In this document: piece by piece, positions 30,498 through 39,302 of the stretch
Layout: every line of letters starts with the position of its first letter
Position numbering within the stretch: the stretch's first letter is position 1
Assembly (NCBI RefSeq): GCF_011516935.1
Contig: NZ_WOTF01000003.1
Location: 202,198 to 266,197 of the forward strand
DNA from: Acetobacter farinalis
Lineage (GTDB): Bacteria; Pseudomonadota; Alphaproteobacteria; Acetobacterales; Acetobacteraceae
Direction: 5' to 3'
DNA: 64,000 nucleotides
Program-made: the position numbers and the translations under genes
The notes under the pieces: generated by a model
Told to the model about the DNA's origin: nothing
The model's input: only the letters and a program-made list of their open reading frames with translations
Databases searched by the model: none

Positions 30498-32582
30498 ATG
30501 AGTTTCAACACCCCCGCCGCTTCTCCCGCCAGCTTCTGGAAAGGGCTGATCCCTTCCCTGCCTGCGTCCCTTTTCCCGCCCGGCTGGTTTCTGTTCTGCC
30601 TGCGCACATGGCTTTCCGCCGTGCTGGCGCTGGCCACCGCGTTCTGGTTGCAACTCTCCTCCCCCGGGTCCGCCGCCGTAACCGTGATGATTCTGGCCCA
30701 GCCCCTGCGCGGACAGGTTCTCTCCAAGGCGGTCTACCGGTTGGTTGGCACGCTGGTGGGGGCGTTTGTCGCCCTGTTTCTCACTGCCTGCTTCAATCAG
30801 GACCGTGTGGTGTTTCTGGGGGGTGTCGGGCTGTGGCTGACGCTGTGCACCATTATCGGCACGCTGGAGAAAGACTTCCGCGCCTATGCCGCCATGCTCT
30901 CGGGCTACACCGTTGCCATTGTCGGCATCAGTTGCATTGATAGTCCCGGCGCTGTTTTTGATGTCACGGTCAACCGCGTTTCTTCCATTGTTGTCGGTAT
31001 TGCCGCCACCGCCGCGGTGAATGACATTTTCGGCTCGCCCACCGCGTGGGAAAAACTGGCCACCAACCTGCACCGTGTTGCCGGTATGGTGCAGCGCATC
31101 AGCCGCGATGCCATAGCCGGACACGGCATTCCGGATGACAGAGCCTGTGCCGGACTGGCCGGGGAGATTATTGCCCTCACCTCTCAGGTTTCCTACGCCA
31201 GAACAGAGCTGCCCGATGCACGCGTGAGGCTGGCCGGGGCACGCTCGGCCATGGTGGCGCTGCTGGAAATGCTCAGTTGCAGCCGCGCCATCGCCTCCGT
31301 GTTGCGTCAGGGGGATGTTTCCGGCCCGGTGCTCGCCCGGATCCGCACCACCTTTGGAGAGGGCACAACCGTGGCCTCCCCCCGGCAGGTTGTGCAGGAT
31401 ATGGAAGATCTGGCGCGGGAAGCTCACGCGATGGAGCCGGGGCGTGGCCCCACACTGGATGAAGCCTGGCTGATCGAGCGCACCATGGCCCTGCATTCCG
31501 ATGCCCGCTGGGCTACTGACGGCATTGATGCCTTTGAAAACGGCAAACGCGCCCGCACACAGGCTCCTGAACTGAAAATCGAGCAGCATCACGATGTGAT
31601 CGCCGCCCTGCTGGCTGGCCTGCGCACCCTCACCGGTTTTACGGTGGCGGCAGGGCTTTGCATTATTTCGGATATTCCCTCGACCTACATCGCCCTCTCG
31701 CAGGTCGCGGTAATTCTTACACTGGCCGCCTCCACCTATAATGCGCGCGGGTTTGGCATGGGCGCGCTGATCGGCACGCCCCTGGCCATTGCTGTGGCGG
31801 CGGTGCTGAATTTTGGCATTCTGCCCAAAGGTGCGGATATGCCGTTTCTCGCCATGGCGGTTATCCCGGTTATTTTCGGCGGCTGCCTGCTGCTGCTGAA
31901 CCCCAGAACCGCAACAGTCGGCTTTAATGCCGGGGTGTTCTTCTTCGTGATTCTGGGTGTGGCCAATGCACAGAATTACGAGCCCTCAGCCTTTATCGAC
32001 CGGAATGTGCTGTATCTCTTCGCCGCGGTGATCATTTTCATCTCGCTGGTGTTGCTGCTGCCCCCTTCCGCCAGCCGCCGCCGCTTTCGCGTTGCGATCA
32101 CCATCGGGCATGATCTGCGCCTTCAGCTTGAAGGCCACGGGGAGCAGGCAGGCTCCGCGCTGATCAGCCGCCATTATGACCGGCTGTGCAAAATTCTCGA
32201 CTGGAACCACTATCTGCCGGACAGTCTGGCGAAAATCCGCGTTTTCAACCGTCTTTCAAGTCTGGATGAGCTGAATGTGGAACTGGCCCGCGCACGCCGC
32301 CATCTGCAACGCGCCGCCACTATTCCCGCCATCCGGCCCGATGCGGAGGCCGCCTTCCGCGCAACGGTGGTCTATAATGCCGATGCCGCCCTGTTCCGCA
32401 TGCGGCGGCAGGCCCGCATCCTGCTGGATAAAGCCATCACCCTGCCACACGGTGAAATGGCGACAGCGCTCGCGGCGATATCCGGCATGGTCGGGGCCAT
32501 CCGGCTGCTTGAGCATAATCGCTCCGCTCTTAAACTGTATGACATCATCCCGCTGCCAGATCAGCAATGGAAGGCGTTCTGA
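30498..32582 (+). CDS. FUSC family aromatic-acid-type efflux protein (AaeB-like)
   Basis: 694 residues from the ATG at 30498, with GGGAGAGG just ahead; the in-frame ATG at 30486 is also possible. It has two FUSC membrane blocks (residues ~25-160 and ~365-510), each with about five to six helices, and large soluble segments between and after. VTVMILAQPLRGQVLSKAVY and GYTVAIVGI are typical of the PET/FUSC family. With the following DUF1656 and HlyD genes it forms an inner-membrane export unit like AaeXAB, which exports hydroxybenzoates. Confidence 0.88.
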   Translation: MSFNTPAASPASFWKGLIPSLPASLFPPGWFLFCLRTWLSAVLALATAFWLQLSSPGSAAVTVMILAQPLRGQVLSKAVYRLVGTLVGAFVALFLTACFNQDRVVFLGGVGLWLTLCTIIGTLEKDFRAYAAMLSGYTVAIVGISCIDSPGAVFDVTVNRVSSIVVGIAATAAVNDIFGSPTAWEKLATNLHRVAGMVQRISRDAIAGHGIPDDRACAGLAGEIIALTSQVSYARTELPDARVRLAGARSAMVALLEMLSCSRAIASVLRQGDVSGPVLARIRTTFGEGTTVASPRQVVQDMEDLAREAHAMEPGRGPTLDEAWLIERTMALHSDARWATDGIDAFENGKRARTQAPELKIEQHHDVIAALLAGLRTLTGFTVAAGLCIISDIPSTYIALSQVAVILTLAASTYNARGFGMGALIGTPLAIAVAAVLNFGILPKGADMPFLAMAVIPVIFGGCLLLLNPRTATVGFNAGVFFFVILGVANAQNYEPSAFIDRNVLYLFAAVIIFISLVLLLPPSASRRRFRVAITIGHDLRLQLEGHGEQAGSALISRHYDRLCKILDWNHYLPDSLAKIRVFNRLSSLDELNVELARARRHLQRAATIPAIRPDAEAAFRATVVYNADAALFRMRRQARILLDKAITLPHGEMATALAAISGMVGAIRLLEHNRSALKLYDIIPLPDQQWKAF

Positions 32583-32584
32583 AC

Positions 32585-32785
32585 ATGGACCTTCACGCTG
32601 TTCTGGATATCGATGGCCTGCTGGTATCCTCCTTTGTCGTGCATGCCGGTCTGGCTGTTGTCACGCTGCTGATACTGAACCCCATTCTGGCAAAAATCGG
32701 CGCCCGACGGGTGATCTGGAACCTGCCGCTGGCTGAATTCGGGCTGCTTGTCTGCCTGATCGGCCTTTATACCCTTCTCTTGTAA
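32585..32785 (+). CDS. DUF1656 small membrane protein (AaeX-like)
   Basis: 66 residues from the ATG at 32585; an ATG at 32567 overlaps the FUSC gene. Two membrane helices are predicted, one around VHAGLAVVTLLILNPILAK and one at the C-terminus (AEFGLLVCLIGLYTLLL). The pattern WNLPLAEFGLLV fits DUF1656 (YtcA/AaeX). It is found almost always between FUSC and HlyD genes and its role is unknown. Confidence 0.85.
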   Translation: MDLHAVLDIDGLLVSSFVVHAGLAVVTLLILNPILAKIGARRVIWNLPLAEFGLLVCLIGLYTLLL

Positions 32786-32800
32786 AAGGATTGCCCAGCC

Positions 32801-33763
32801 GTGTTTGAACGCGCCCGCCGCGCCCTGCAATTTGTCACGACGGGAACCATTCTCGCCATTGCCGCTGTGGTCGGCCTGATCCTGTGGGACTATTACACCG
32901 CCGCACCCTGGACCAGAAACGGGCAGGTGCGCGTTCAGGTGGCCGATATTGCCCCGCGCGTTTCCGGGCAGATCATCTCGGTTCTGGTGAAGGACAACCA
33001 GTTCGTTCACGCCGGGGATGTTCTCTATGAGATCGACCCGTTCGATTTCAAGGTGGCCGTGGCCTCTGCCACAGCCCGTGTGAACGAACGTCAGGCCGAC
33101 ATGCAACTGAAAACCACGCAGGAAAGCCGCCGCAACAAGCTGACGGAAGTTGCGGCCTCCCGCGAGGAAAAGCAGGTCTATCAGGCCACGGCGGACATGG
33201 CCAAAGCCCAGTATGGGGATGCCATGGCCGCACTCGCCCAGGCAAAAATCAATCTGGACCGCACAAAGGTGCGCAGCAGCGTGACTGGCTATGTGACCAA
33301 CCTGATCATGCGGGTGGGAGATTACGCCGCCGCCGCCAAACCCAATATCCGGGTGATTGATGCCTCTTCCTACTGGGTGGATGGCTATTTTGAGGAAACA
33401 AAAATCCGTTCCATCCATGTGGGAGACCGGGTGCGGATGGACCTGATGGGCTTCCGGGAGCCCATGTGGGGGCATGTCATCAGCATCACACGCGGTATTG
33501 CGACACCAAACGCCACGCCCTCCACACAGGGCCTGCCCTCAGTTGACCCGGTCTACACCTGGGTGCGTCTCGCCCAGCGCATTCCGGTGCGCGTGCATAT
33601 CGACAGTATCCCGCCCGGAACCCAGATTGCCGCCGGAATGACCACCACGGTCACCATTGTCGGCAGCAAGGGCAAACGCGCCCACGATACGCTGGCCGAA
33701 ACCTTTGACCGCCTGCACGATGCCCTGATGGGGGGCGCGGGCGGCAGTGGCCCGCGTAACTGA
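32801..33763 (+). CDS. HlyD-family periplasmic adaptor (AaeA/EmrA-like)
   Basis: 320 residues with a GTG start at 32801. One N-terminal membrane helix (residues ~10-32) anchors it. The biotinyl-lipoyl half-motifs VRVQVADIAPRVSGQIISVL and RTKVRSSVTGYVTNLIMRVG flank an alpha-helical hairpin (residues ~85-150). A beta-barrel part with VGDRVRMDLMG follows. The protein would bridge the FUSC pump to an outer-membrane channel, which is not encoded nearby. Its last 225 bases are also read antisense by the gene at 33539. Confidence 0.88.
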   Translation: MFERARRALQFVTTGTILAIAAVVGLILWDYYTAAPWTRNGQVRVQVADIAPRVSGQIISVLVKDNQFVHAGDVLYEIDPFDFKVAVASATARVNERQADMQLKTTQESRRNKLTEVAASREEKQVYQATADMAKAQYGDAMAALAQAKINLDRTKVRSSVTGYVTNLIMRVGDYAAAAKPNIRVIDASSYWVDGYFEETKIRSIHVGDRVRMDLMGFREPMWGHVISITRGIATPNATPSTQGLPSVDPVYTWVRLAQRIPVRVHIDSIPPGTQIAAGMTTTVTIVGSKGKRAHDTLAETFDRLHDALMGGAGGSGPRN

Positions 33764-34384
33764 GGCCCGGTCCGGATGCGGCACCGCCAGAGCGGCCTCC
33801 AGCACCCTGTTCCACACAGGCGAGAACTGGTCCGCATGCGCGTAGGGCGCAAAGCGGTCCAGATATCCCGCCAGATAAGACTGTTCCGGCATGACATGCC
33901 CGATCAGGGCCGGGTCCTGCGTATGGCGCACAACCAGCAGGCGTGCGGGGCCATGCCGCGCGATGGCCTGAGCCAGTTGCTCCGCTCCCTCGTGTGACAC
34001 GTTCTCATTGCGTTTGTAGACGAGAATGACCGACGGATCGGCCAGACGGCGGAAGAATTTTTCGACCAGATAGTCGATCTTTTCCTTCTCGGATTTATGG
34101 ATTTCACGCCGACGCGCCTCAGGCTCCACCCATTGGCGGTCTTTGGAATGGATTGCCGTGTGAAAATAAAGGCCATATCGGGAATCCAGAAGCATATCTT
34201 CTGAATATGGTGAAAGATTTTCAAACAAATAGAGACTATCGAAGCGACTCTTCAACCCTTCCGCGAGGGATGTCTCAGAAGAACGAACCCATCTCAGCAG
34301 GCCACCACTTTCATCACTATGAGATCTTTTTACAAATCCGAACTCACAGCTATCACCAATATTCTCAAATCGTTCTGTATTCAT
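33539..34384 (-). CDS. DUF1796-like protein, 3' end antisense to HlyD gene
   Basis: 281 residues. The N-terminal FENIGDSCEFGFVKRSHSDE and GGLLRW resemble the DUF1796 putative papain-like peptidase fold, which often accompanies glycosyltransferase genes; the conserved Cys is C13. The middle (KIDYLVEKFFRRLADPSVIL, LLVVRHTQDP) also fits. From about residue 208 the frame is the complement of the HlyD gene (33539-33763). That tail is Gly/Ala/Asp/His-rich and probably not part of the family domain. The natural stop may have been lost. The N-terminal DNA is AT-richer than its neighbours. Confidence 0.65.
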   Translation of the reverse strand: MNTERFENIGDSCEFGFVKRSHSDESGGLLRWVRSSETSLAEGLKSRFDSLYLFENLSPYSEDMLLDSRYGLYFHTAIHSKDRQWVEPEARRREIHKSEKEKIDYLVEKFFRRLADPSVILVYKRNENVSHEGAEQLAQAIARHGPARLLVVRHTQDPALIGHVMPEQSYLAGYLDRFAPYAHADQFSPVWNRVLEAALAVPHPDRASVTRATAARAPHQGIVQAVKGFGQRIVGAFALAADNGDRGGHSGGNLGSGRDTVDMHAHRNALGETHPGVDRVN

Positions 34385-34546
34385 ATAATTTTTCCTGAAA
34401 AATTATTTTTTACTTATACATGCCCTCTTCACCCTTGCACCATCATGAAAAAGAGGCATTCCGTGGCAAATGTCTTTCTGGTGTCCTGTCACTGGCTGCT
34501 GTCTTGTAACTGGACGCCTCCGCAGCCTGCTGGCACACAGAATCCC

Positions 34547-35347
34547 ATGTCTGGAAAAAACCTTCCCTTCTCCCGCGCCCTGCTGGCCGGGCTTTGCCTG
34601 GCGCTTCCACTGTGCATCGCCCCTGCACGCGCAGCCCCGCCTGTAAAAGGCCCGGGGCTGATGGTGCGCACGCCCTGCCTGCAAAGCCTGCATATCGTCA
34701 GCAAGGCCGGTCAGGCTGAGCCTGTGCATCTTGAGCCCGGCTTTCCGGCGGACATTACCCGCGCCATCGCGCCGGATGGCACCATCACGCTTGCGCAGAA
34801 AAACTGCTCACGGCGCGGCAGCCTGACGGTTTCCACCCGGCCCGACATACCCCTGACCATTGAGGATGCAGGCAGCACCAACATCGTGGTGGAGGACCGC
34901 ACGGGAACCGTGTTCATCCATGCGGGCAGTGGCACACTTGCACTGGGCCGCACCGGAGAACTGGGCCTTGTTTCCCAATCTTCCGGCCCCATCACCATTT
35001 CCACACTCTCTGACTCCGCCCGCATCCGCTCCGAGCAGAGTGCGCCCGTCACCATCACGCGCATCAATGCCCCAGCTCTGGCTCTGTATCTGGGCGGGAG
35101 CGCCAGCTTTACCGCAGGGTCCGGCCAGCTTCAGGCGCTGGAGATTACCTCCCGAAGCACGGGGAACGCGGTTTTTCATGGTGTGACAGATGTTGGCCTG
35201 TTCCATGTTGAACAAAGCGGTGCGATCAGTGTTGACAAAGTCACAGGCGCACTGGCAACGGAACGAGACGGAAGCGGAAAGATTATCAGTGATGCCGCCG
35301 CCCCGGCGCCACGCACGCATGCAGACAAGGTTAACGTCCTGCCGTAA
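34547..35347 (+). CDS. Exported DUF2807-like (GIN domain) protein
   Basis: 266 residues from the ATG at 34547, chosen because a clear signal peptide follows (LLAGLCLALPLCIAPARA-A, cleaved near residue 31). The remainder is a repetitive beta-helix-like region (LALGRTGELGLVSQSSGPIT, ITRINAPALALYLGGSASF, VFHGVTDVGLFHVEQSGAIS), like DUF2807 head-GIN domains. It is probably periplasmic or surface-located. The role is unknown. A frame open from 34319 would include non-coding upstream sequence. Confidence 0.65.
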   Translation: MSGKNLPFSRALLAGLCLALPLCIAPARAAPPVKGPGLMVRTPCLQSLHIVSKAGQAEPVHLEPGFPADITRAIAPDGTITLAQKNCSRRGSLTVSTRPDIPLTIEDAGSTNIVVEDRTGTVFIHAGSGTLALGRTGELGLVSQSSGPITISTLSDSARIRSEQSAPVTITRINAPALALYLGGSASFTAGSGQLQALEITSRSTGNAVFHGVTDVGLFHVEQSGAISVDKVTGALATERDGSGKIISDAAAPAPRTHADKVNVLP

Positions 35348-35505
35348 GGCACGGCCTGCCTTTCCTGCCCTCGGGCACGGTGGTTTCAGGGGGCCTGCAT
35401 CTCAGGCCGGTTGGCTGAACCGGATATCAATCTTTTGATGCTTTGCTGAACAGCCGGCTGGCCGCCTCGGCCGACCGCCACCATCATGGTTAAGGAAGAC
35501 CGACT

Positions 35506-38500
35506 TTGTCTATCTGCCGGCTTTTCATCATGCGGCCCGTCGGCACAATCCTGATGGCCATGGCCTTTGTTCTGGCGGGCGTTTTTGCCTACCGCGCCAT
35601 GCCCGTGGCGGATCTGCCCAATATTTCCGTGCCGGTTATCTATGTTGTCGCGACCCAGACCGGCACATCCCCACAGCAGATGGCCAGCGCGCTCACCACA
35701 CCGCTGGAGCGGCATCTGGGGCAGATTGCCGGGCTGACCAGCATGCGGTCCGACTCAACAGATACCAGCGCGTTTGTCCTGCTGTTTTTTGATAACAGCC
35801 GGGACATCAACGGCGCCGCGCGCGATGTTGAGGCCGCCTTGCAGGCCGCCCGGGCGGACATGCCGCACACACTGCTCATGCCCCCGCAATATTACAAGGC
35901 CAACCCGTCTGACAGCCCGATCATGCTGGCTGTCATGACCTCCGCCACCCGCACCACCACCGCCTTGCGTGATCTGGCGGAAACACGCCTCAAGCCGGTG
36001 CTGGCCGGTGTGAAGGGCGTTGGCTGGGTAGAGATGGTCGGCTCTTCCAAACCCGCCGTGCGCGTGGAAATGAATCCCATGATGCTGTATAAATACGGCA
36101 TCGGGTTTGAAGACGTGCGGTCCGCACTGGCCTCCGCCAATGCGAACACCCCCAAGGGATTCCTTGATTCCGGCGGTGAACGCCTGACACTGGAAACGAA
36201 CGATCAGGCCCGTACGGCCGACCAGTATCGGGATCTTGTCATCGGGTACCGCAACGGTCGCCCCGTGCGCCTGACCGACGTGGCTATTGTGCGGGATGGC
36301 CCGCAGGATGAACGCAAGGCCGCCTGGTACAATCACCAGTCCGCCATTATCACCGTTATCCGCCCGCAGCCGGGCGCAAATGTTATTGAAGTAACGGACG
36401 CCATCCGCGCCCGTGCGAAACTCCTGAGCAATGCGCTGCCAGCGGATGTGCAGTTCAAACTGGCGTCAGACCGCTCTGTCTCCATCCGCGGGGCGCTGGT
36501 GGATACGCAATACACCCTGCTGATTTCCGTCCTGCTGGTGGTGCTGGTGGTGCTGGCCTTCCTGCGGAGCTGGCGCTCCACGCTCATCCCCGCCGTGACG
36601 GTGCCGATCTCGCTGGCCGGGTCTCTGGCAGTCATGCATCTGATGGGCTTCTCGCTTGATACGCTCTCCCTCATGGCGCTGACCATTGCGACAGGCTTTG
36701 TGGTGGATGACGCCATTGTGGTGGTGGAAAACATTGCCCGCCATATGGAAGCCGGGATGGGCCGCATGGAGGCAACACTCCTCGGCTCCCGGGAGATTGC
36801 GTTTACCATTCTCTCCATCACCATCTCGCTGATTGCAGTTTTTCTGCCCCTGCTGCTGCTGGGAGGGATTCCGGGCAAGATTTTCTTTGAATTTGCGATG
36901 ACACTGACCACGGCTGTCACCGTCTCGTTCTTTCTGTCCATCTCGCTCACCCCCATGATGTGCGCCTATATGCTGGAAATCCATCATGAGCCGGGTGAGC
37001 GCGCCTCCCCCCGTAAACAGGGCCTGCTGACACGCGCCGCCCATCTGCTGGCAGACGGCACGGACGCGATGCTGGAACGGCTGATGCGCGGCTATGCGCG
37101 CTCGCTCAACTGGGCGCTGCGCCACCCCTGGCTGATTTTCCTCTCCCTGCCCGCAAGCTTTTTTGCCACCATCGGCATTCTGATTGTCATGTCCAAGACA
37201 GTCCTGCCCGCAGAGGATATCTCCCTGCTGGAAAGCTATCTGAGCGCTGACCAGACCAGTTCCTTCGCGGCCATGTGCGGCAAGACGAAAGAGGTCATCA
37301 ACGCCATGGTGGCGGACCATGATGTCGAGTCCGTTCTTGCCTTCGCGGGGGAGGACGCCGCCAATGAAGCGCAGGTTTTTGCCCAGCTGACAGACAAGGC
37401 CAGCCGCAGCTCCACCCCGGAGCAGATTGCCGCGCGCGTGCGCGAGCGGGTGAAGAACATTCCGGGCCTGACAGCCAGCATTTCCAACGCCGGAGATATC
37501 AACGGCGGCGGAGACCGCCAGCACGAGGGCACATACAGCTATGTCTTCCAGAGTGATAACGCTGAAGATATCTACACCTGGGTTCCGCGCATCATAGACA
37601 TCCTGCGCAAGAGCACGGTGCTTGTCGGGGTCAACAGCCATCTCTCCGGCAATGGCACCGCCATGCATGTGCGCATCCAGCGGGATACGGCTGCCCGATA
37701 CCTCGTCACCCCCCAACTGATCGGCAATGCGCTGTATGATGCCTACGGGCAGCGCACCGCATCGGCCATTTCCACACCGCTGACCACCTATTACGTGGTG
37801 ATGGAAGTAGAAAAACAGTTCCGGGATAACCCGGAAATGCTGAAAACCCTCTGGGTTTCCACCGCCGGTGGAACGGCGTCTGGGGCTACGGCGTCCAATA
37901 CTGTCCGCGTCAAGAAACCCTCGGACACCTCGGAGTCCAAGGCCGCCTCCCTCAGCCAGCTTTCCTTCCGGAACGCCATTGCCAACCGTCTGGCAGGCGG
38001 CGGAGCCGGGGCCTCCAACGGGTCAGCCGTTTCCTCCTCATCGGAAACCATGGTGCCCCTGCCCACCGTGGCGCAACTGGAAACCACCCCCACCCCGCTT
38101 CAGGTCAGCCATCAAGGCGGGTTTATTGCAGGGTCCATCGCGTTTGACCTCGCTCCCGGCAAATCTCTGGGCGATGCCTCAGCCGAAATCCGGAAGGCCA
38201 TGTTCACCCTGCATACGCCCCAGAGCCTGCGCGGTGATTTTTCCGGTCAGGCAGGCGACATGCAGAAAGACCTGATTAACGAACTGCTGGTTTTCATCGC
38301 GGCTATCGTCACGATGTATGTCACGCTGGGTATTCTGTATGAAAGCTACATCCAGCCGCTGACCATTCTCTCCACCCTGCCCTCCGCCGCGGTGGGTGCC
38401 GTGCTGACATTGTGGATCTGCGGAGAACCGTTTTCCCTCATCGCCATGATCAGCGTGATTCTGCTGATTGGCATCGTGAAGAAAAACGCCATCCTGATGA

Positions 38501-38859
38501 TCGACTTCGCCCTGCATGTGGAGCGCGAGCAGGGCCTGCCGCCGGAAGAAGCCATTCGTGCAGCCTGCCTGACGCGCTTCCGCCCTATTCTGATGACCAC
38601 CCTGGCCGCCGCCTTTGGTGCGGTCCCGCTGGTTTTTGGGCATGGTTATGGGTCCGAGCTGCGCCGCCCGCTTGGCATTGCCGTTATCGGGGGGCTGGCC
38701 ACCAGCCAGTTGCTCACACTGTATTCCACACCGGTTGTGTATCTGTTCATGCACCGGCTGGGGAACTGGGTGAAGCGGATGGGCGCGGCCCTTGGCCGCA
38801 GGCTGCGCCTGATCAGCCGGGATACCTCTTCAGACACCGCCCCCGCCCACACACCCTGA
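35506..38859 (+). CDS. RND multidrug efflux transporter (HAE1-like permease)
   Basis: 1117 residues with a TTG start at 35506; AAGGAAG lies eight bases ahead. It has the twelve-helix RND layout with two large periplasmic loops. TM1 begins FIMRPVGTILMAMAFVLAGV. The proton-relay Asp pair is D401-D402 in GFVVDDAIVVVENIARHMEA. The second half repeats with IAMISVILLIGIVKKNAILM. The best match is MdtB/MdtC-type HAE1 pumps. No membrane-fusion partner or outer-membrane factor is next to it, so it must recruit others. An unusual Ser/Thr/Ala-rich insert lies near residues 787-850. Confidence 0.9.
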   Translation: MSICRLFIMRPVGTILMAMAFVLAGVFAYRAMPVADLPNISVPVIYVVATQTGTSPQQMASALTTPLERHLGQIAGLTSMRSDSTDTSAFVLLFFDNSRDINGAARDVEAALQAARADMPHTLLMPPQYYKANPSDSPIMLAVMTSATRTTTALRDLAETRLKPVLAGVKGVGWVEMVGSSKPAVRVEMNPMMLYKYGIGFEDVRSALASANANTPKGFLDSGGERLTLETNDQARTADQYRDLVIGYRNGRPVRLTDVAIVRDGPQDERKAAWYNHQSAIITVIRPQPGANVIEVTDAIRARAKLLSNALPADVQFKLASDRSVSIRGALVDTQYTLLISVLLVVLVVLAFLRSWRSTLIPAVTVPISLAGSLAVMHLMGFSLDTLSLMALTIATGFVVDDAIVVVENIARHMEAGMGRMEATLLGSREIAFTILSITISLIAVFLPLLLLGGIPGKIFFEFAMTLTTAVTVSFFLSISLTPMMCAYMLEIHHEPGERASPRKQGLLTRAAHLLADGTDAMLERLMRGYARSLNWALRHPWLIFLSLPASFFATIGILIVMSKTVLPAEDISLLESYLSADQTSSFAAMCGKTKEVINAMVADHDVESVLAFAGEDAANEAQVFAQLTDKASRSSTPEQIAARVRERVKNIPGLTASISNAGDINGGGDRQHEGTYSYVFQSDNAEDIYTWVPRIIDILRKSTVLVGVNSHLSGNGTAMHVRIQRDTAARYLVTPQLIGNALYDAYGQRTASAISTPLTTYYVVMEVEKQFRDNPEMLKTLWVSTAGGTASGATASNTVRVKKPSDTSESKAASLSQLSFRNAIANRLAGGGAGASNGSAVSSSSETMVPLPTVAQLETTPTPLQVSHQGGFIAGSIAFDLAPGKSLGDASAEIRKAMFTLHTPQSLRGDFSGQAGDMQKDLINELLVFIAAIVTMYVTLGILYESYIQPLTILSTLPSAAVGAVLTLWICGEPFSLIAMISVILLIGIVKKNAILMIDFALHVEREQGLPPEEAIRAACLTRFRPILMTTLAAAFGAVPLVFGHGYGSELRRPLGIAVIGGLATSQLLTLYSTPVVYLFMHRLGNWVKRMGAALGRRLRLISRDTSSDTAPAHTP

Positions 38860-38953
38860 ATGGAGGCGGGCTGAGAGCCCAATGGCCATCACGCTCAAAA
38901 GTCGCTAAGAAAACGGCGTGTATACCCCTTTGTCATAAGGACGTTTTTTCATC

Positions 38954-39193
38954 ATGACCGATACCACCGTACCTGATCGTCTGTCCGTTAACCCGACCAG
39001 CCCCTACTTTAATGAAGCCCTGCTGGAGCGCGGCATTGGCATTCGCTTCAAAGGTGTCGAAAAAACCAATGTAGAAGAATACTGCATCAGCGAAGGCTGG
39101 GTGCGCGTGGCCGTAGGCAAAACGGTTGACCGCAACGGAAACCCGCTGACCATGAAGCTGCAGGGCCCGGTGGAAGCCTGGATCAAGGACTAA
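38954..39193 (+). CDS. DUF3297 family protein
   Basis: 79 residues. The pattern DRLSVNPTSPYFNEALLERG, IGIRFKG, and the C-terminal GNPLTMKLQGPVEAW is that of DUF3297, a small conserved proteobacterial protein of unknown function. It is cytoplasmic, with no signal peptide or membrane segment. It stands alone between the RND pump and the oxidoreductase gene. Confidence 0.85.
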   Translation: MTDTTVPDRLSVNPTSPYFNEALLERGIGIRFKGVEKTNVEEYCISEGWVRVAVGKTVDRNGNPLTMKLQGPVEAWIKD

Positions 39194-39260
39194 CCTGCGC
39201 CATAAACATGCCTCCCCAATAATTAATCAATTTATTAAATTATTGATGCTTGTGATACTG

Positions 39261-39281
39261 CTCACATCTATCTGATGTGAG
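39261..39281. promoter_or_regulatory. Perfect inverted repeat upstream of the SQR-like gene
   Basis: CTCACATC-TATCT-GATGTGAG is an 8-bp perfect palindrome with a five-base spacer, 21 bases before the start codon and behind an AT-rich tract. It could be an operator for a sulfur-responsive repressor or a 5' leader hairpin. No regulator gene lies nearby. Confidence 0.5.
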
Positions 39282-39302
39282 ACAGTCTCAGGGAGAGCAT
39301 AT

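Noticed and set aside
30417..31592. 391-residue minus-strand frame inside the FUSC gene
   Set aside because: It is antisense to a clear membrane transporter gene and has no recognisable domain or ribosome site.
36466..37716. 416-residue minus-strand frame inside the RND pump gene
   Set aside because: It is a shadow of the pump frame. The product is Gly/His/Gln-rich without family features.
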